A stretch of DNA of 64,000 bases from Roseateles sp. SL47 (GTDB taxonomy: Bacteria > Pseudomonadota > Gammaproteobacteria > Burkholderiales > Burkholderiaceae_C). The DNA is taken from assembly GCF_026625885.1 (NCBI RefSeq), contig NZ_CP113068.1, positions 2,294,001 to 2,358,000 of the forward strand, given 5' to 3'. This document shows positions 1 through 8,617 of the stretch, one piece after another; the stretch's first letter is position 1; every line of letters begins with the position of its first letter. Below the pieces are notes generated by a model, which saw only the letters and a list, made by a program, of their open reading frames with translations, ran no database searches and was not told the origin of the DNA. Position numbers and translations under genes: made by a program.

Positions 1-857
1 TTCAGCGTCGCCTGCGACCCGACAGTGCCGCAGACTTCAGGACTGAGCGCGACCGGCCGCACGATGCATGCCAGCTTGGAGTCCATGGCCTTCGCCTCCA
101 GCATCCACGAGCCGAAGCCCCCATCTTGCAGGTGGTCCTCGATCGTTACCACCTCATCGTAGGGCCTCAAGATCTCGGCCTGGGCTGTCTTGTCGGCCAT
201 CGACCACAGCGGCATTGAGTGAACCGCGTGACCAGCGTGGGCCTCCTGCTTGACCCAGTCCATGGCGACCTGCAGACCCGCACCGGTGCTGAGCAGGGTG
301 CGCTCGCCGCTACCCTCGCGGACTTTCAGCCAGCGGCCCGGGGCCACATCCGGGGGCGCTGGATGGAAATTCGGTTCACCCGCCTTGCCCAGACGGAGGT
401 AGGACGGTCCGGGGTTGTTGACGAGGTAGCGCATGCAGGCACGCGTTTCCATCGGATCCCCCGGGGCTGCAATCAGCATATGCGGCAGCGTGCGCATCAG
501 AGCATAGTCCTGCACCGCATGGTGGGAATAGCCAAGCGCTCCATAGGCCAGTCCTCCTCCCACGGCGACGACCGTCACCGGGAGTTGGTGATAGGCCACG
601 TCATTGCGGATCTGTTCAGCGCAGCGGAACGTTGGGAAGTTGGCGATGGAGTACGTGAAGACGTGGTAACCCTCGGAGGCCATGCCCGCAGCCAGACCTG
701 TCATGTTCTGCTCGGCCACGCCAGCGTTGATGAAGCGGTCGGGGAACTCATCCGCAAAGGGCTCAATCACTGAGTAGCCAAGATCACCGACGATCAGCGC
801 GATCTGCGGATGCACGCGCGCCAGCGTCACCAACTCGTTGATAAAGGCGTTACGCAT
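1..857 (-). CDS. Transketolase-like enzyme, C-terminal (pyrimidine-binding) subunit, partial
   Basis: The frame is open from an ATG at 857 through the left edge, so the 3' end is missing (about 285 codons visible). The product starts MRNAFINELVTLARVHP and contains GVAEQNMTGLAAGMASEG, whose Glu corresponds to the residue that activates the thiamine diphosphate pyrimidine ring in transketolases. It is the partner of the upstream N-terminal subunit: its ATG lies inside the end of that gene (8-base overlap), implying coupled translation of a two-subunit enzyme. Known family reaction: transfer of a two-carbon ketol unit from a ketose phosphate to an aldehyde or ketone. Its place after the CDP-dideoxysugar genes suggests (inference) that the acceptor is a nucleotide-activated keto sugar rather than a pentose phosphate. 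A DXS- or dehydrogenase-like reaction cannot be excluded. Confidence 0.85.
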   Translation of the reverse strand, partial: MRNAFINELVTLARVHPQIALIVGDLGYSVIEPFADEFPDRFINAGVAEQNMTGLAAGMASEGYHVFTYSIANFPTFRCAEQIRNDVAYHQLPVTVVAVGGGLAYGALGYSHHAVQDYALMRTLPHMLIAAPGDPMETRACMRYLVNNPGPSYLRLGKAGEPNFHPAPPDVAPGRWLKVREGSGERTLLSTGAGLQVAMDWVKQEAHAGHAVHSMPLWSMADKTAQAEILRPYDEVVTIEDHLQDGGFGSWMLEAKAMDSKLACIVRPVALSPEVCGTVGSQATL

Positions 858-1665
858 GGCGGATCTCCTCCAGGGCCTGTGCAAGTTGGTCAGCTGAGGG
901 CGATTTGTAGTGCCAATCGACACTGTTCTCCATGAAGCTGACGCCCTTTCCCTTCGTCGTATGGGCAATCAGGAAAGAGGGCTTGCCGGCTTCCCACGGC
1001 GCGGCAGCGAGCGCTTCGTCCAAGGCACCATGGTCATGGCCGTCGACCTCACGCACGGCCCAGCCGAAAGCCCGAGCCTTGTCGGCGAGCGGCTCCACGC
1101 GCAGCGTTTTGTCGACGGTCGTGAGGCTTTGCAGTTTGTTGTAGTCAATGATGGCCACCAGGTTGTCCAACTGGTGATGAGCTGCGAAGAGCATCGCTTC
1201 CCAGTTCGACCCTTCACCAAGCTCACCGTCGCTCAGCAGCACGAAGGTCCGCCATGGCTGCCTGGAGCGTTTGGCCGCGAGCGCCTTGCCGGTGCCAAAG
1301 GGCAGACCGTGACCCAGTGAACCCGTCGAGAACTCGACCCCGGGCACCTTGTGGCTGATGTGATTCATCAGGTTGGAGTGATCGCGACCGTAGGTGGCGA
1401 GCGAGGCCTCACTGATGAATCCACGAGCCGCGAGCGTGGCATACACGGCCACGCAGGCGTGCCCCTTGCTGAGGATGAAGCGGTCGCGCAGGGCCCAGTC
1501 GGGCCTCTGAGGATCCACTTTCATCACCGAGCCGTAGAGCACCGTGACGATGTCTGCAATCGAGAGCGCGCTGCCGATGTGGGAAGCCTTGGCGTGATGC
1601 ACCATGGTCAAAGCGTGGCCACGGACCGTTGCGGCAAGCGTCTTGAGTTCGGAGGGGGCAGTCAT
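850..1665 (-). CDS. Transketolase-like enzyme, N-terminal (diphosphate-binding) subunit
   Basis: A 271-residue protein corresponding to the N-terminal third of a full transketolase. Visible family marks are SKGHACVAVYATLAARG, GVEFSTGSLGHGL and the thiamine diphosphate/Mg motif SDGELGEGSNWE, followed by the AIIDYN strand. The start ATG (1665-1663) overlaps the stop of the upstream SDR gene as ATGA, and its own end overlaps the C-terminal subunit gene, so three genes form a coupled block. Split transketolases occur in archaea and bacteria and in some sugar clusters. Here the dedicated position at the end of a CDP-3,6-dideoxyhexose gene set argues for a biosynthetic two-carbon transfer (inference). 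Confidence 0.88.
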   Translation of the reverse strand: MTAPSELKTLAATVRGHALTMVHHAKASHIGSALSIADIVTVLYGSVMKVDPQRPDWALRDRFILSKGHACVAVYATLAARGFISEASLATYGRDHSNLMNHISHKVPGVEFSTGSLGHGLPFGTGKALAAKRSRQPWRTFVLLSDGELGEGSNWEAMLFAAHHQLDNLVAIIDYNKLQSLTTVDKTLRVEPLADKARAFGWAVREVDGHDHGALDEALAAAPWEAGKPSFLIAHTTKGKGVSFMENSVDWHYKSPSADQLAQALEEIRHA

Positions 1666-2726
1666 TGCAGTGCCTCAATCATGCGTTTAAAGCCTTGCGC
1701 CGGAGTGACTTCAGCCTTCCAGCCCAGCGATTCCAGACGGGCGGTATCGGGCACCAGCCTGTTGTATGCACTGGGTATGTAGTTCGGGCTGCTGGTGTCG
1801 ACACGGCGATCCACCCTCAATCCCTTCTCGGGGAAAAGTCCGACCATGAGCTCGGCGAATTCCATCACCGACATCTCGGCCCCGGCATTTGCGACGTTAT
1901 AGGCGGTCCCCGCCTCACCGCGCAGCATCACGGCAAAGAATCCTGCCACAGCGTCACTCGCATAACAGAAAGCGCGTCGGGCGGAGCCGTCGCTATTCAT
2001 GACGATGTTTTCGTTGCGCAGTACGTTGTAGGTGAAATCTGAAAACACCCGACCGTCCTCTGGCGTCAAGCCCGGCCCATAGGTGTGGAACGGACGGACG
2101 ATCCAGGTCGGGATCCGGTACTGGTGATGGAATGACACACAGGTCGTCTCACCTGCTCGTTTGCTCTCGGCATAGCAGGCGCGCAGCTGCGTGGGATTCA
2201 CGACACCGTAATCGTCCTCCTTCAGCCCTGCGTTCCCGTTGACGGCTCCGTAAACTTCACTGCTGCTCACGAACAGGAAGCCCTTGGGATCTGAACTTTT
2301 CCTGAGCGCCTCCAGGAGCGCTGCCGTACCCACCGTGTTCGGCAACAAGGTGCCGACGGGGTCTGTCCCATAAAACCTTGGGCTCGCCTGGCTCGCTGCA
2401 TGGATGATGTAGTGGACATCCCCGAGTTCCGGCACCGCCACAGTGTTCAGGTCCCAGGTTTTGATTTCCAGCGCGGAGCCATCGACGAGATCACTGAATC
2501 GTTCACGGGCTCGCTCGGCATTGCGGACGAGTGCGACCACACGAACCGGTTCCGCAACGCGGCCGAGGCGGTGAAGGGACAACAGCGTTCTGACCAGATA
2601 GGCGCCCAGGAAGCCGCCGGCACCGGTCACCACGACACGGCGCCCACTCAGTTGATTCCAGGGAAGGTCGCGCGCTGCAATGGCGCGCAGGTCTTCTTCC
2701 ACGACGGCGTTGGTGATGGCGGTCAT
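1662..2726 (-). CDS. Extended SDR: NAD-dependent sugar epimerase/dehydratase/reductase
   Basis: A 354-residue extended short-chain dehydrogenase. The Rossmann motif GAGGFLGAYL sits near residue 35 and the catalytic YAESK (YxxxK) near the middle. The body resembles UDP-glucuronate decarboxylase and GDP-mannose dehydratase type enzymes acting on nucleotide sugars. I chose the ATG at 2726, which lies 7 bases after the rfbH stop; an open extension to 2795 would overlap rfbH. The stop overlaps the transketolase start as ATGA. The substrate is unknown. In yersiniose biosynthesis a TPP enzyme adds a two-carbon unit and an SDR (YerF) reduces it, so a comparable reduction or epimerisation after the transketolase step is a reasonable inference. 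Confidence 0.85.
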   Translation of the reverse strand: MTAITNAVVEEDLRAIAARDLPWNQLSGRRVVVTGAGGFLGAYLVRTLLSLHRLGRVAEPVRVVALVRNAERARERFSDLVDGSALEIKTWDLNTVAVPELGDVHYIIHAASQASPRFYGTDPVGTLLPNTVGTAALLEALRKSSDPKGFLFVSSSEVYGAVNGNAGLKEDDYGVVNPTQLRACYAESKRAGETTCVSFHHQYRIPTWIVRPFHTYGPGLTPEDGRVFSDFTYNVLRNENIVMNSDGSARRAFCYASDAVAGFFAVMLRGEAGTAYNVANAGAEMSVMEFAELMVGLFPEKGLRVDRRVDTSSPNYIPSAYNRLVPDTARLESLGWKAEVTPAQGFKRMIEALQ

Positions 2727-2733
2727 ATGGCGT

Positions 2734-4086
2734 TCAGAAATTAAGCCCGAAGAACTCTTCCAGCTTGTCCGCGATGTAGTCCAGCTGCGGTTCACCCAGC
2801 GCCGGGAACGTGCCGAGCCAGAAGGTCTGGTTCATCACAACGTCGGTGTTGGTCAGCTCGCCGCTCACTCGATAGTTGCGGCCGGCCATGTAGGGCTGCT
2901 TGGTCAGGTTGCCGGCGAACAGCAGGCGCGTGCCGATCTTGTTCTCTTCCAGGAAGTTGATCAGATCGGCGCGCTTCACACCGGCCGTCTCCTTCAGCAC
3001 CAGCGGGAAGCCGAACCAGGACGGTTCGGACTTCGGCGTCGCTTCCGGCAGATGCAGGAACTCGGCGCAGCTCTGCAGGCGGTTCTTGAGGTAGGTGAAG
3101 TTGGCGCGGCGCTTGGCGATGAACTCGTCCACACGGTCCATCTGTGCGAGGGCACAGGCGGCCTGCATGTCTGAGATCTTCAGGTTGTAGCCCAGGTGGC
3201 TGTAGGTGTACTTGTGGTCGTAGCCATCGGGCAGGTCGCCGCCCAACTGCTCCTTGGTCCAGCAGAAGCGCTTGTCGCAGGTGTTGTCCTTGCCGGGCGG
3301 GCAGTAGCAGTCGCGGCCCCAGTCGCGGAACGATTCGGCGATCAGCTTGAGTTCGGGGTTGTTGGTGAACACCGCGCCGCCTTCACCCATCGTGATGTGG
3401 TGCGCCGGGTAGAAGCTCAGCGTACCGATGTCACCGAAGGTGCCGACCAGCTTGCCGTCGTAGGTGGCGCCGAGCGCGTCACAGCAGTCTTCCACCAGCC
3501 ACAGCTTGTGCTTCTTGCACAGCGCCGTGACGACGTCCAGGTTGAACGGATTGCCCAGGCTGTGGGCCAACATGATGGCCTTGGTCTTGGGTGTGATGGC
3601 CGCTTCAATCTTGCTGGCGTCGATGTTGTGCGTGGCCAGATCCACGTCCACGAACACCGGCACGGCGCCGAACTGGAGAATCGGATTCACGGTGGTCGGG
3701 AAGCCCGCCGCCACTCCGATGACCTCATCGCCCTGCTTGATGGCGCGGTCGCCCAGCTTGGGGCTCGTCAGCGCGGAGAACGCCACCAGGTTGGCGGACG
3801 ACCCCGAGTTGACAGTGATCAGGTACTTGACGCCCAGGAACTGCGCGAGGCGTTGTTCAAACTGGGCGTTGAAGCGGCCGGTGGTCAGCCAGCCGTCCAG
3901 CGAGGCCTCGACCATCAACTGGAGTTCTTTGGCGCCGATCACCTTGCCGGAGACCGGCACAGCGCTCTGGCCCGGAACGAAGGGCTTGGGTGCATAGGCA
4001 ATGTCCGCATATTGCTGGACCAGGTCGCTGATCTGGCTGCGCAGCTTGTCCAGCTGCGGTTGGAAATTGACGGGGGAAGTGCTCAT
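2734..4086 (-). CDS. rfbH: CDP-6-deoxy-4-keto-glucose 3-dehydrase (E1, RfbH/DdhC)
   Basis: A 450-residue PMP-dependent enzyme of the DegT/AHBA fold that removes the C3 hydroxyl of CDP-6-deoxy-4-keto-glucose, working with an iron-sulfur reductase. The diagnostic feature is visible: the position that holds the PLP lysine in aminotransferases is histidine, in [16 protein letters not shown] cysteine cluster ([18 protein letters not shown]) fits the [2Fe-2S] site of E1. The length matches the family. The start ATG overlaps the upstream rfbG stop as ATGA. With DdhD, encoded four genes upstream in the transcript, it should give a CDP-3,6-dideoxy-4-keto sugar. Confidence 0.95.
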   Translation of the reverse strand: MSTSPVNFQPQLDKLRSQISDLVQQYADIAYAPKPFVPGQSAVPVSGKVIGAKELQLMVEASLDGWLTTGRFNAQFEQRLAQFLGVKYLITVNSGSSANLVAFSALTSPKLGDRAIKQGDEVIGVAAGFPTTVNPILQFGAVPVFVDVDLATHNIDASKIEAAITPKTKAIMLAHSLGNPFNLDVVTALCKKHKLWLVEDCCDALGATYDGKLVGTFGDIGTLSFYPAHHITMGEGGAVFTNNPELKLIAESFRDWGRDCYCPPGKDNTCDKRFCWTKEQLGGDLPDGYDHKYTYSHLGYNLKISDMQAACALAQMDRVDEFIAKRRANFTYLKNRLQSCAEFLHLPEATPKSEPSWFGFPLVLKETAGVKRADLINFLEENKIGTRLLFAGNLTKQPYMAGRNYRVSGELTNTDVVMNQTFWLGTFPALGEPQLDYIADKLEEFFGLNF

Positions 4087-5174
4087 GCGTGGGCTCGGTG
4101 ATCGTGGTGCGAGGCGTTGTAAGAAGAAATCTGCTCAAGGCAGATGGCATGCATGTCCTGGCCCTTCAGCCAGGCCTGATGCCATTCAGTGATGCGGGTC
4201 AGGGCAGTCTCCAGGGACCACCGCGGCGCCCATTGCAAGCGCTGACGCGCCTTGGAAATATCCAGCTTGAGGAAGTGCGCTTCATGGGGGTGGTCGCCGG
4301 GCTGAAGCGTCCAGCGGGCGCCGTGGCCCCAGTGCTCGCACAAATGCTCGACGATCCATTGGACCGGACGGGCATCCTCGTCACGGGGCCCGAAATTCCA
4401 CCCTTCGGCATCAGTCTGGCCGTGCAGGTACAGCCGCTCGGCCAGCAGGAGGTAACCGGACAGGGGCTCCAGCACATGTTGCCAGGGCCGGATGGCGTGA
4501 GGATTGCGGATGAGCACCGGCTCATCGGACTGCAGTGCCCGGAGGATATCTGGAAGCAACCGATCCGCTGCCCAGTCTCCGCCGCCGATAACATTGCCGG
4601 CGCGTACCGTGGCCATGGCGATGCCGGCGTCTTTCAGGAAGGACCGGCGATAGGCACTGCTCACCAGCTCAACGCAGCCTTTGCTGTTGGAGTAGGGGTC
4701 GTGGCCGCCCATCGGCTCGTCTTCACGGTAGCCCCAGACCCATTCCCGGTTCTCGTAGCACTTGTCCGTCGTGATGTTCACGATGGCCTTGACCGAGCCA
4801 ACCTGACGGGCGGCTTCCAGTACATGCACCGTGCCCATCACGTTGGTGGCATAAGTCTCCACCGGTTGCTGGTAGGACAACCGGACGAGCGGCTGGGCCG
4901 CCATGTGGATGACGATTTCCGGACGGAACTCGTCCATCTGGGCCTGCACCGCTGCGAGGTCGCGGATGTCCACGATGCGATGTTCCATGCCCGTAGCCAC
5001 GCGGGCCACATGAAACAGCGCCGGTTCTGTCGGGGGATCAAGCGCGATGCCGCGCAACTGAGCGCCCATCGACTGGAGCCACAAACTCATCCAGCTTCCT
5101 TTGAAGCCGGTGTGCCCGGTCAGCAGAACGCGTTTGCCCTGCCAGAACGCTGGATCCGTATGCGCCACACTCAT
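4083..5174 (-). CDS. rfbG: CDP-glucose 4,6-dehydratase
   Basis: A 363-residue extended SDR that converts CDP-glucose to CDP-6-deoxy-4-keto-glucose with bound NAD. Visible: the Rossmann motif [11 protein letters not shown] near the N-terminus, [15 protein letters not shown], and the catalytic YSNSKGC (YxxxK), all typical of RfbG/DdhB. I chose the ATG at 5174 because it overlaps the rfbF stop as ATGA; an ATG at 5210 would add 12 residues inside rfbF. The 3' end overlaps rfbH the same way, so rfbF-rfbG-rfbH are translationally coupled. Confidence 0.95.
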   Translation of the reverse strand: MSVAHTDPAFWQGKRVLLTGHTGFKGSWMSLWLQSMGAQLRGIALDPPTEPALFHVARVATGMEHRIVDIRDLAAVQAQMDEFRPEIVIHMAAQPLVRLSYQQPVETYATNVMGTVHVLEAARQVGSVKAIVNITTDKCYENREWVWGYREDEPMGGHDPYSNSKGCVELVSSAYRRSFLKDAGIAMATVRAGNVIGGGDWAADRLLPDILRALQSDEPVLIRNPHAIRPWQHVLEPLSGYLLLAERLYLHGQTDAEGWNFGPRDEDARPVQWIVEHLCEHWGHGARWTLQPGDHPHEAHFLKLDISKARQRLQWAPRWSLETALTRITEWHQAWLKGQDMHAICLEQISSYNASHHDHRAHA

Positions 5175-5944
5175 TTCCAGGTCTTCCACGGTGCCTTGCC
5201 GGAGGCCCACAGTTCTTCCAGATAGGTCTTATCCCGCAGCGTGTCCATCGGTTGCCAGAAGCCAGTGTGCTCGAAGGCCATCAATTCGCCATCGCTGGCC
5301 AGGCGCTGGAGCGGAGCTTGCTCCCAGACCGTGCTGTCGTCTTCGAGATAGTCCAGCACACGCGGAGACAGGACAAAGAAGCCGCCGTTGATCATGGCGC
5401 CATCGCCCTTGGGCTTCTCCATGAAGCTGCGAATCTGGTGACCTTCGATGTGCAGGGCACCGAAACGGCCCGGCGGATACGTTGCGGTCAGGGTGGCCGC
5501 CTTGCCGTGCTGGCGATGGAAGTCGATGGCGGCGCTGATATTCACATCGCTCACGCCGTCGCCGTAGGTGAAGCAGAAGGCCTCGTCATTGCGCACGTAA
5601 TCGGCCACACGCTTGAGTCGACCGCCGGTCATGGAATCATCCCCGGTATCTACCAGCGTGACGTTCCAGGGCTCAGCCCGCTTGTGATGCACTTCCATGC
5701 GATTGCTGCGCATGTCGAAGGTGACGTCGGACATGTGCAGGAAGTAATTCGCAAAGTACTCCTTGATCACATAGCCCTTGTAGCCACAGCAGATGACGAA
5801 GTCATTCACCCCATGGTGCGAGTACATCTTGAGGATGTGCCAAAGGATCGGCTTGCCACCGATCTCCACCATCGGTTTGGGACGAAGGGCTGTCTCTTCA
5901 CTGAGGCGAGTGCCCAGGCCGCCGGCCAGGATGACTGCTTTCAT
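5171..5944 (-). CDS. rfbF: Glucose-1-phosphate cytidylyltransferase
   Basis: A 257-residue nucleotidyltransferase that makes CDP-glucose from CTP and glucose-1-phosphate, the committed step to CDP-3,6-dideoxyhexoses (abequose, paratose, tyvelose, ascarylose) and yersiniose. The N-terminal nucleotide-binding signature [18 protein letters not shown] and the following [13 protein letters not shown] are intact. Length matches RfbF/DdhA. The gene starts 35 bases after ddhD and overlaps rfbG by ATGA. Confidence 0.96.
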   Translation of the reverse strand: MKAVILAGGLGTRLSEETALRPKPMVEIGGKPILWHILKMYSHHGVNDFVICCGYKGYVIKEYFANYFLHMSDVTFDMRSNRMEVHHKRAEPWNVTLVDTGDDSMTGGRLKRVADYVRNDEAFCFTYGDGVSDVNISAAIDFHRQHGKAATLTATYPPGRFGALHIEGHQIRSFMEKPKGDGAMINGGFFVLSPRVLDYLEDDSTVWEQAPLQRLASDGELMAFEHTGFWQPMDTLRDKTYLEELWASGKAPWKTWK

Positions 5945-5979
5945 GGGGGTCCTATGAATCGGAGATCGTCGAAAGGGGC

Positions 5980-6993
5980 TCAGGCTTCACCCGAGCTCAC
6001 AAAGGCATCGGAGTGGAAGCTGCGGGGCGCGAGGCCCAGGCTGCACAACTGATTCTGGGCGTCGCGGATCATTGCATCCGATCCGCAGGCATAGACCCTG
6101 GCCTCTTGGAGGTCCAAGCCATCTGCCAGCAAAGCGGCCTGAACATGGCCGCAGTTTCCTGTCCAGTCTGCATCGGCACGCGACAGGACAGGAATGAACC
6201 GCAAGCGGGGTCGTAAGGCCTCCAGCCGCGTGTCTTCTTCCGGGCGCCAGTATAGGTCGGCAGGCTGACGCCCTCCCCAGTAGACACTGATGGATCGAGG
6301 CTGTGTGCTTGCCTCGTTGAGGGCCAGGCCCTCCAGCATGGCCTTCACCGGCGCGATGCCGGTGCCGGTGGCGAGGAAGACCAGGTCTCGACCGGCATGG
6401 CCGCGCAGGAAGAAAGTACCCAGCGGACCCCGAAGACGCAGGAGGTCATTGGCTTTGGCGTCGCGGAACCAGTACTGGCTCATCTGGCCCTCGGGGACCT
6501 CCCGAATGTGCAATTCGATGAGCTGATCATTCCGCGGTGCATTGGCGATGGAATAGCTTCGACGCAGCCCCTCCGCACCGATGACATCAATGTATTGCCC
6601 CGGCAGGAATGCCAACGGTGAGGACGGCGGCGTGCGCAGAACCACCCGCATCACATCGTGCGAGAGCTTGTCCAGCGACTGGATGCGGCACGGGACGGTC
6701 TTCGGATCCGGCAGCGATATGTCGCCCAGATCCTCGATGTCCAGAGATACGTCTGAACAGGCACCCCGCACGCAAGTCAGTACAAACCCATCTGCCTGCT
6801 CCGCGGTGCTCAGGCCGGTTTCGTCTTGCAGCGCAGCGGTTAAACCGGCAGTGACACGGCTTCGGCAGGTGCTGCAGCGACCGGTGCGGCAACTGTAGTC
6901 CAGCGTCAGATGCTGGCGCAGGGCCGCGTCCAGCAGCGACTCTCCTTCGGCCGCCTTGAAGGTCTTGCCATTGGCAATGGTGACGGTGTACAT
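5980..6993 (-). CDS. CDP-6-deoxy-delta-3,4-glucoseen reductase (E3, DdhD/AscD-like)
   Basis: A 337-residue iron-sulfur flavoprotein reductase that passes electrons from NAD(P)H to the RfbH (E1) step. An N-terminal plant-type [2Fe-2S] ferredoxin domain carries CRTGRCSTC plus a distal Cys in LTCVRGAC. It is followed by an FAD-binding barrel ([10 protein letters not shown]) and an NAD-binding domain ([15 protein letters not shown]). The ATG at 6993 overlaps the regulator's stop in a TGATG junction; the preceding in-frame TTG at 6996 is less likely. Completes the set rfbF, rfbG, rfbH, ddhD. Confidence 0.94.
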   Translation of the reverse strand: MYTVTIANGKTFKAAEGESLLDAALRQHLTLDYSCRTGRCSTCRSRVTAGLTAALQDETGLSTAEQADGFVLTCVRGACSDVSLDIEDLGDISLPDPKTVPCRIQSLDKLSHDVMRVVLRTPPSSPLAFLPGQYIDVIGAEGLRRSYSIANAPRNDQLIELHIREVPEGQMSQYWFRDAKANDLLRLRGPLGTFFLRGHAGRDLVFLATGTGIAPVKAMLEGLALNEASTQPRSISVYWGGRQPADLYWRPEEDTRLEALRPRLRFIPVLSRADADWTGNCGHVQAALLADGLDLQEARVYACGSDAMIRDAQNQLCSLGLAPRSFHSDAFVSSGEA

Positions 6994-7388
6994 CAAAGGG
7001 TCTCAGAGCAATCTTCAGAGGACGCATCAGGCTGCGCATTGCCACTCTGCGACAACTCGGAGCGCAGGGCGTCAATTTCCCGCTGCAACTGTTCGAACTG
7101 CGCTTCCTTCTGGGCCAAAAAGTCGCGCGCCAGCCTCAACTTGGCTTTAGCGCCACTGGGCGTCAGCAAATACATGTAGGCGATCTTGTTGTCGGCGCGC
7201 CTGAAGTTGTTCACTTTTACCCAGCCGCGATCCACGACTGCACGCAGGCAGTAGTTGATCTTCCCTACGCTGACGCCGAGCCCGCGGGCTAATGCACGCT
7301 GGCTGATCTCGGTGTGACCCTCAATCTGCTGGAGCAGGGCGTAATCGAGTTCGTTGGTGACAGAAGAGGGCACAGTGGGTGTGTTCAA
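6993..7388 (-). CDS. MarR-like EPS-associated transcriptional regulator
   Basis: A 131-residue winged-helix protein. The helix-turn-helix lies about residues 25-55 (ISQRALARGLGVSVGKINYC), followed by a wing and a C-terminal coiled coil (AQKEAQFEQLQREID). This matches the small MarR-type regulators linked to exopolysaccharide loci in Proteobacteria. It sits 38 bases downstream of wzz and overlaps ddhD by one base, so it lies within the polysaccharide transcript and may regulate it. The effector is unknown. Confidence 0.85.
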   Translation of the reverse strand: MNTPTVPSSVTNELDYALLQQIEGHTEISQRALARGLGVSVGKINYCLRAVVDRGWVKVNNFRRADNKIAYMYLLTPSGAKAKLRLARDFLAQKEAQFEQLQREIDALRSELSQSGNAQPDASSEDCSETL

Positions 7389-7426
7389 CGTTTGAGCGCA
7401 CCCACTTTACCATGTGTCTCCTGCCG

Positions 7427-8617
7427 TCAGCCTGCGTCTGCTGGGGCCGATTTCTGGCGTCGCGACTGACGCCACAGAAGAAAGGCACAGAGCGCCAATC
7501 CCGTCGCGAAGGCCGTGACCAGGGCAATTTGCGCACGCTTAGGTTTGCTCTTGTATTCCGGCTTGGTCGCAGGATCGATCACCTGGATCAGGAAGCCCTC
7601 CCGGCTCTCGTCCAATCGAGCGAGTTCGTATTGCTTTGAGAACAACTCAAACAGCGTCTCTTGGTACTTAAATTCGCGGTATTTGCCAATGTAGTCAGTG
7701 CCGACGCTGTTGCTGCTGCCCTCCATGCGTGCAAGCTCGCTGCGCAGCGCACCTATCGTGGCGGACTGCTGCTGGACTTCAGGGGCTGAATCGGTCAGAG
7801 ACCGTCGCACGGTTTGCAGCCGAACTTCGGCGGCGGTCAGTTCGGCTTTGACACGGGCATAGTTTTCAGCTGCGGTCCTTGGTTCGGTCTTGAGCGCGCC
7901 CGGGTTGAAACCAACGGTTTGGAGTTCCTGCTGCGCGCGAGTCAGTTGATCCTTTGACTGCTTGAGTTGTTCCTCAAAGAAGGCGCGGCGCTGCTGTGCT
8001 TCGGTCAAGAACAGTCCCGACGTCATGTGCCTCAATTCTTCGACATACTGATTCGCGATGTCAGCTGCCATCTGCGGATCTTTGGAGTCGACCTCCACAC
8101 TGATGAGGCCGTCCTTCTTGCCCAGTTCGATTCGTGCTGACCTTTTCAGGAATGCCCGAGCCTCAAATCGATATTTGGCCTTGGATGCCTCCATCAATTT
8201 GAACTTCTCGACGATTCGATCCTCCACCGTCACGCTCTGCATGAACGCCACATATTGGTCGCCTGGCGTCTTGATGGCACCGGATCCGCCGGCGAGGCTC
8301 GCTAGTGCACCGAGCGACTGCAGCGCCGCCGCCGCAGACCCCTGTTGCTGCTGCGGCGGCAGAAAAGTGGTTTTGGCGGTGTAAATGGGGTCCATCAGGT
8401 AGGTTACACCCAGCGCGATGGCCCCAGCAGCGATGGGCCCTGCAACGAGCAGGCGCCAGCGGGGCAGCAGGGTCGCTGACACATGGATTGATGGCGGCTG
8501 GTCGGCGCTGTGTTCAGCGGACGGCCGATAAGGCGAAGATGCGGACATTGATGAAGGTCCATGGACGGGGGCAGGCGAACGGCCCTCGTCATTGAGGTGC
8601 TCGGAGGATCCAGTCAT
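7427..8617 (-). CDS. Wzz-type polysaccharide chain-length determinant
   Basis: A 396-residue inner-membrane polysaccharide co-polymerase. It has a cytoplasmic Pro/Ser-rich N-terminus, a first membrane segment about residues 55-75 (LLVAGPIAAGAIALGV), a large periplasmic region with a long coiled coil (about 190-300), and a second membrane segment near 360-382 preceded by a Pro-rich motif (PATKPEYKSKPKRA) characteristic of Wzz. No tyrosine-kinase domain is fused. Its ATG overlaps the exporter's TAA by one base. It should set polymer length in a Wzx/Wzy-type pathway, though no wzx or wzy is in view. Confidence 0.9.
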   Translation of the reverse strand: MTGSSEHLNDEGRSPAPVHGPSSMSASSPYRPSAEHSADQPPSIHVSATLLPRWRLLVAGPIAAGAIALGVTYLMDPIYTAKTTFLPPQQQQGSAAAALQSLGALASLAGGSGAIKTPGDQYVAFMQSVTVEDRIVEKFKLMEASKAKYRFEARAFLKRSARIELGKKDGLISVEVDSKDPQMAADIANQYVEELRHMTSGLFLTEAQQRRAFFEEQLKQSKDQLTRAQQELQTVGFNPGALKTEPRTAAENYARVKAELTAAEVRLQTVRRSLTDSAPEVQQQSATIGALRSELARMEGSSNSVGTDYIGKYREFKYQETLFELFSKQYELARLDESREGFLIQVIDPATKPEYKSKPKRAQIALVTAFATGLALCAFLLWRQSRRQKSAPADAG

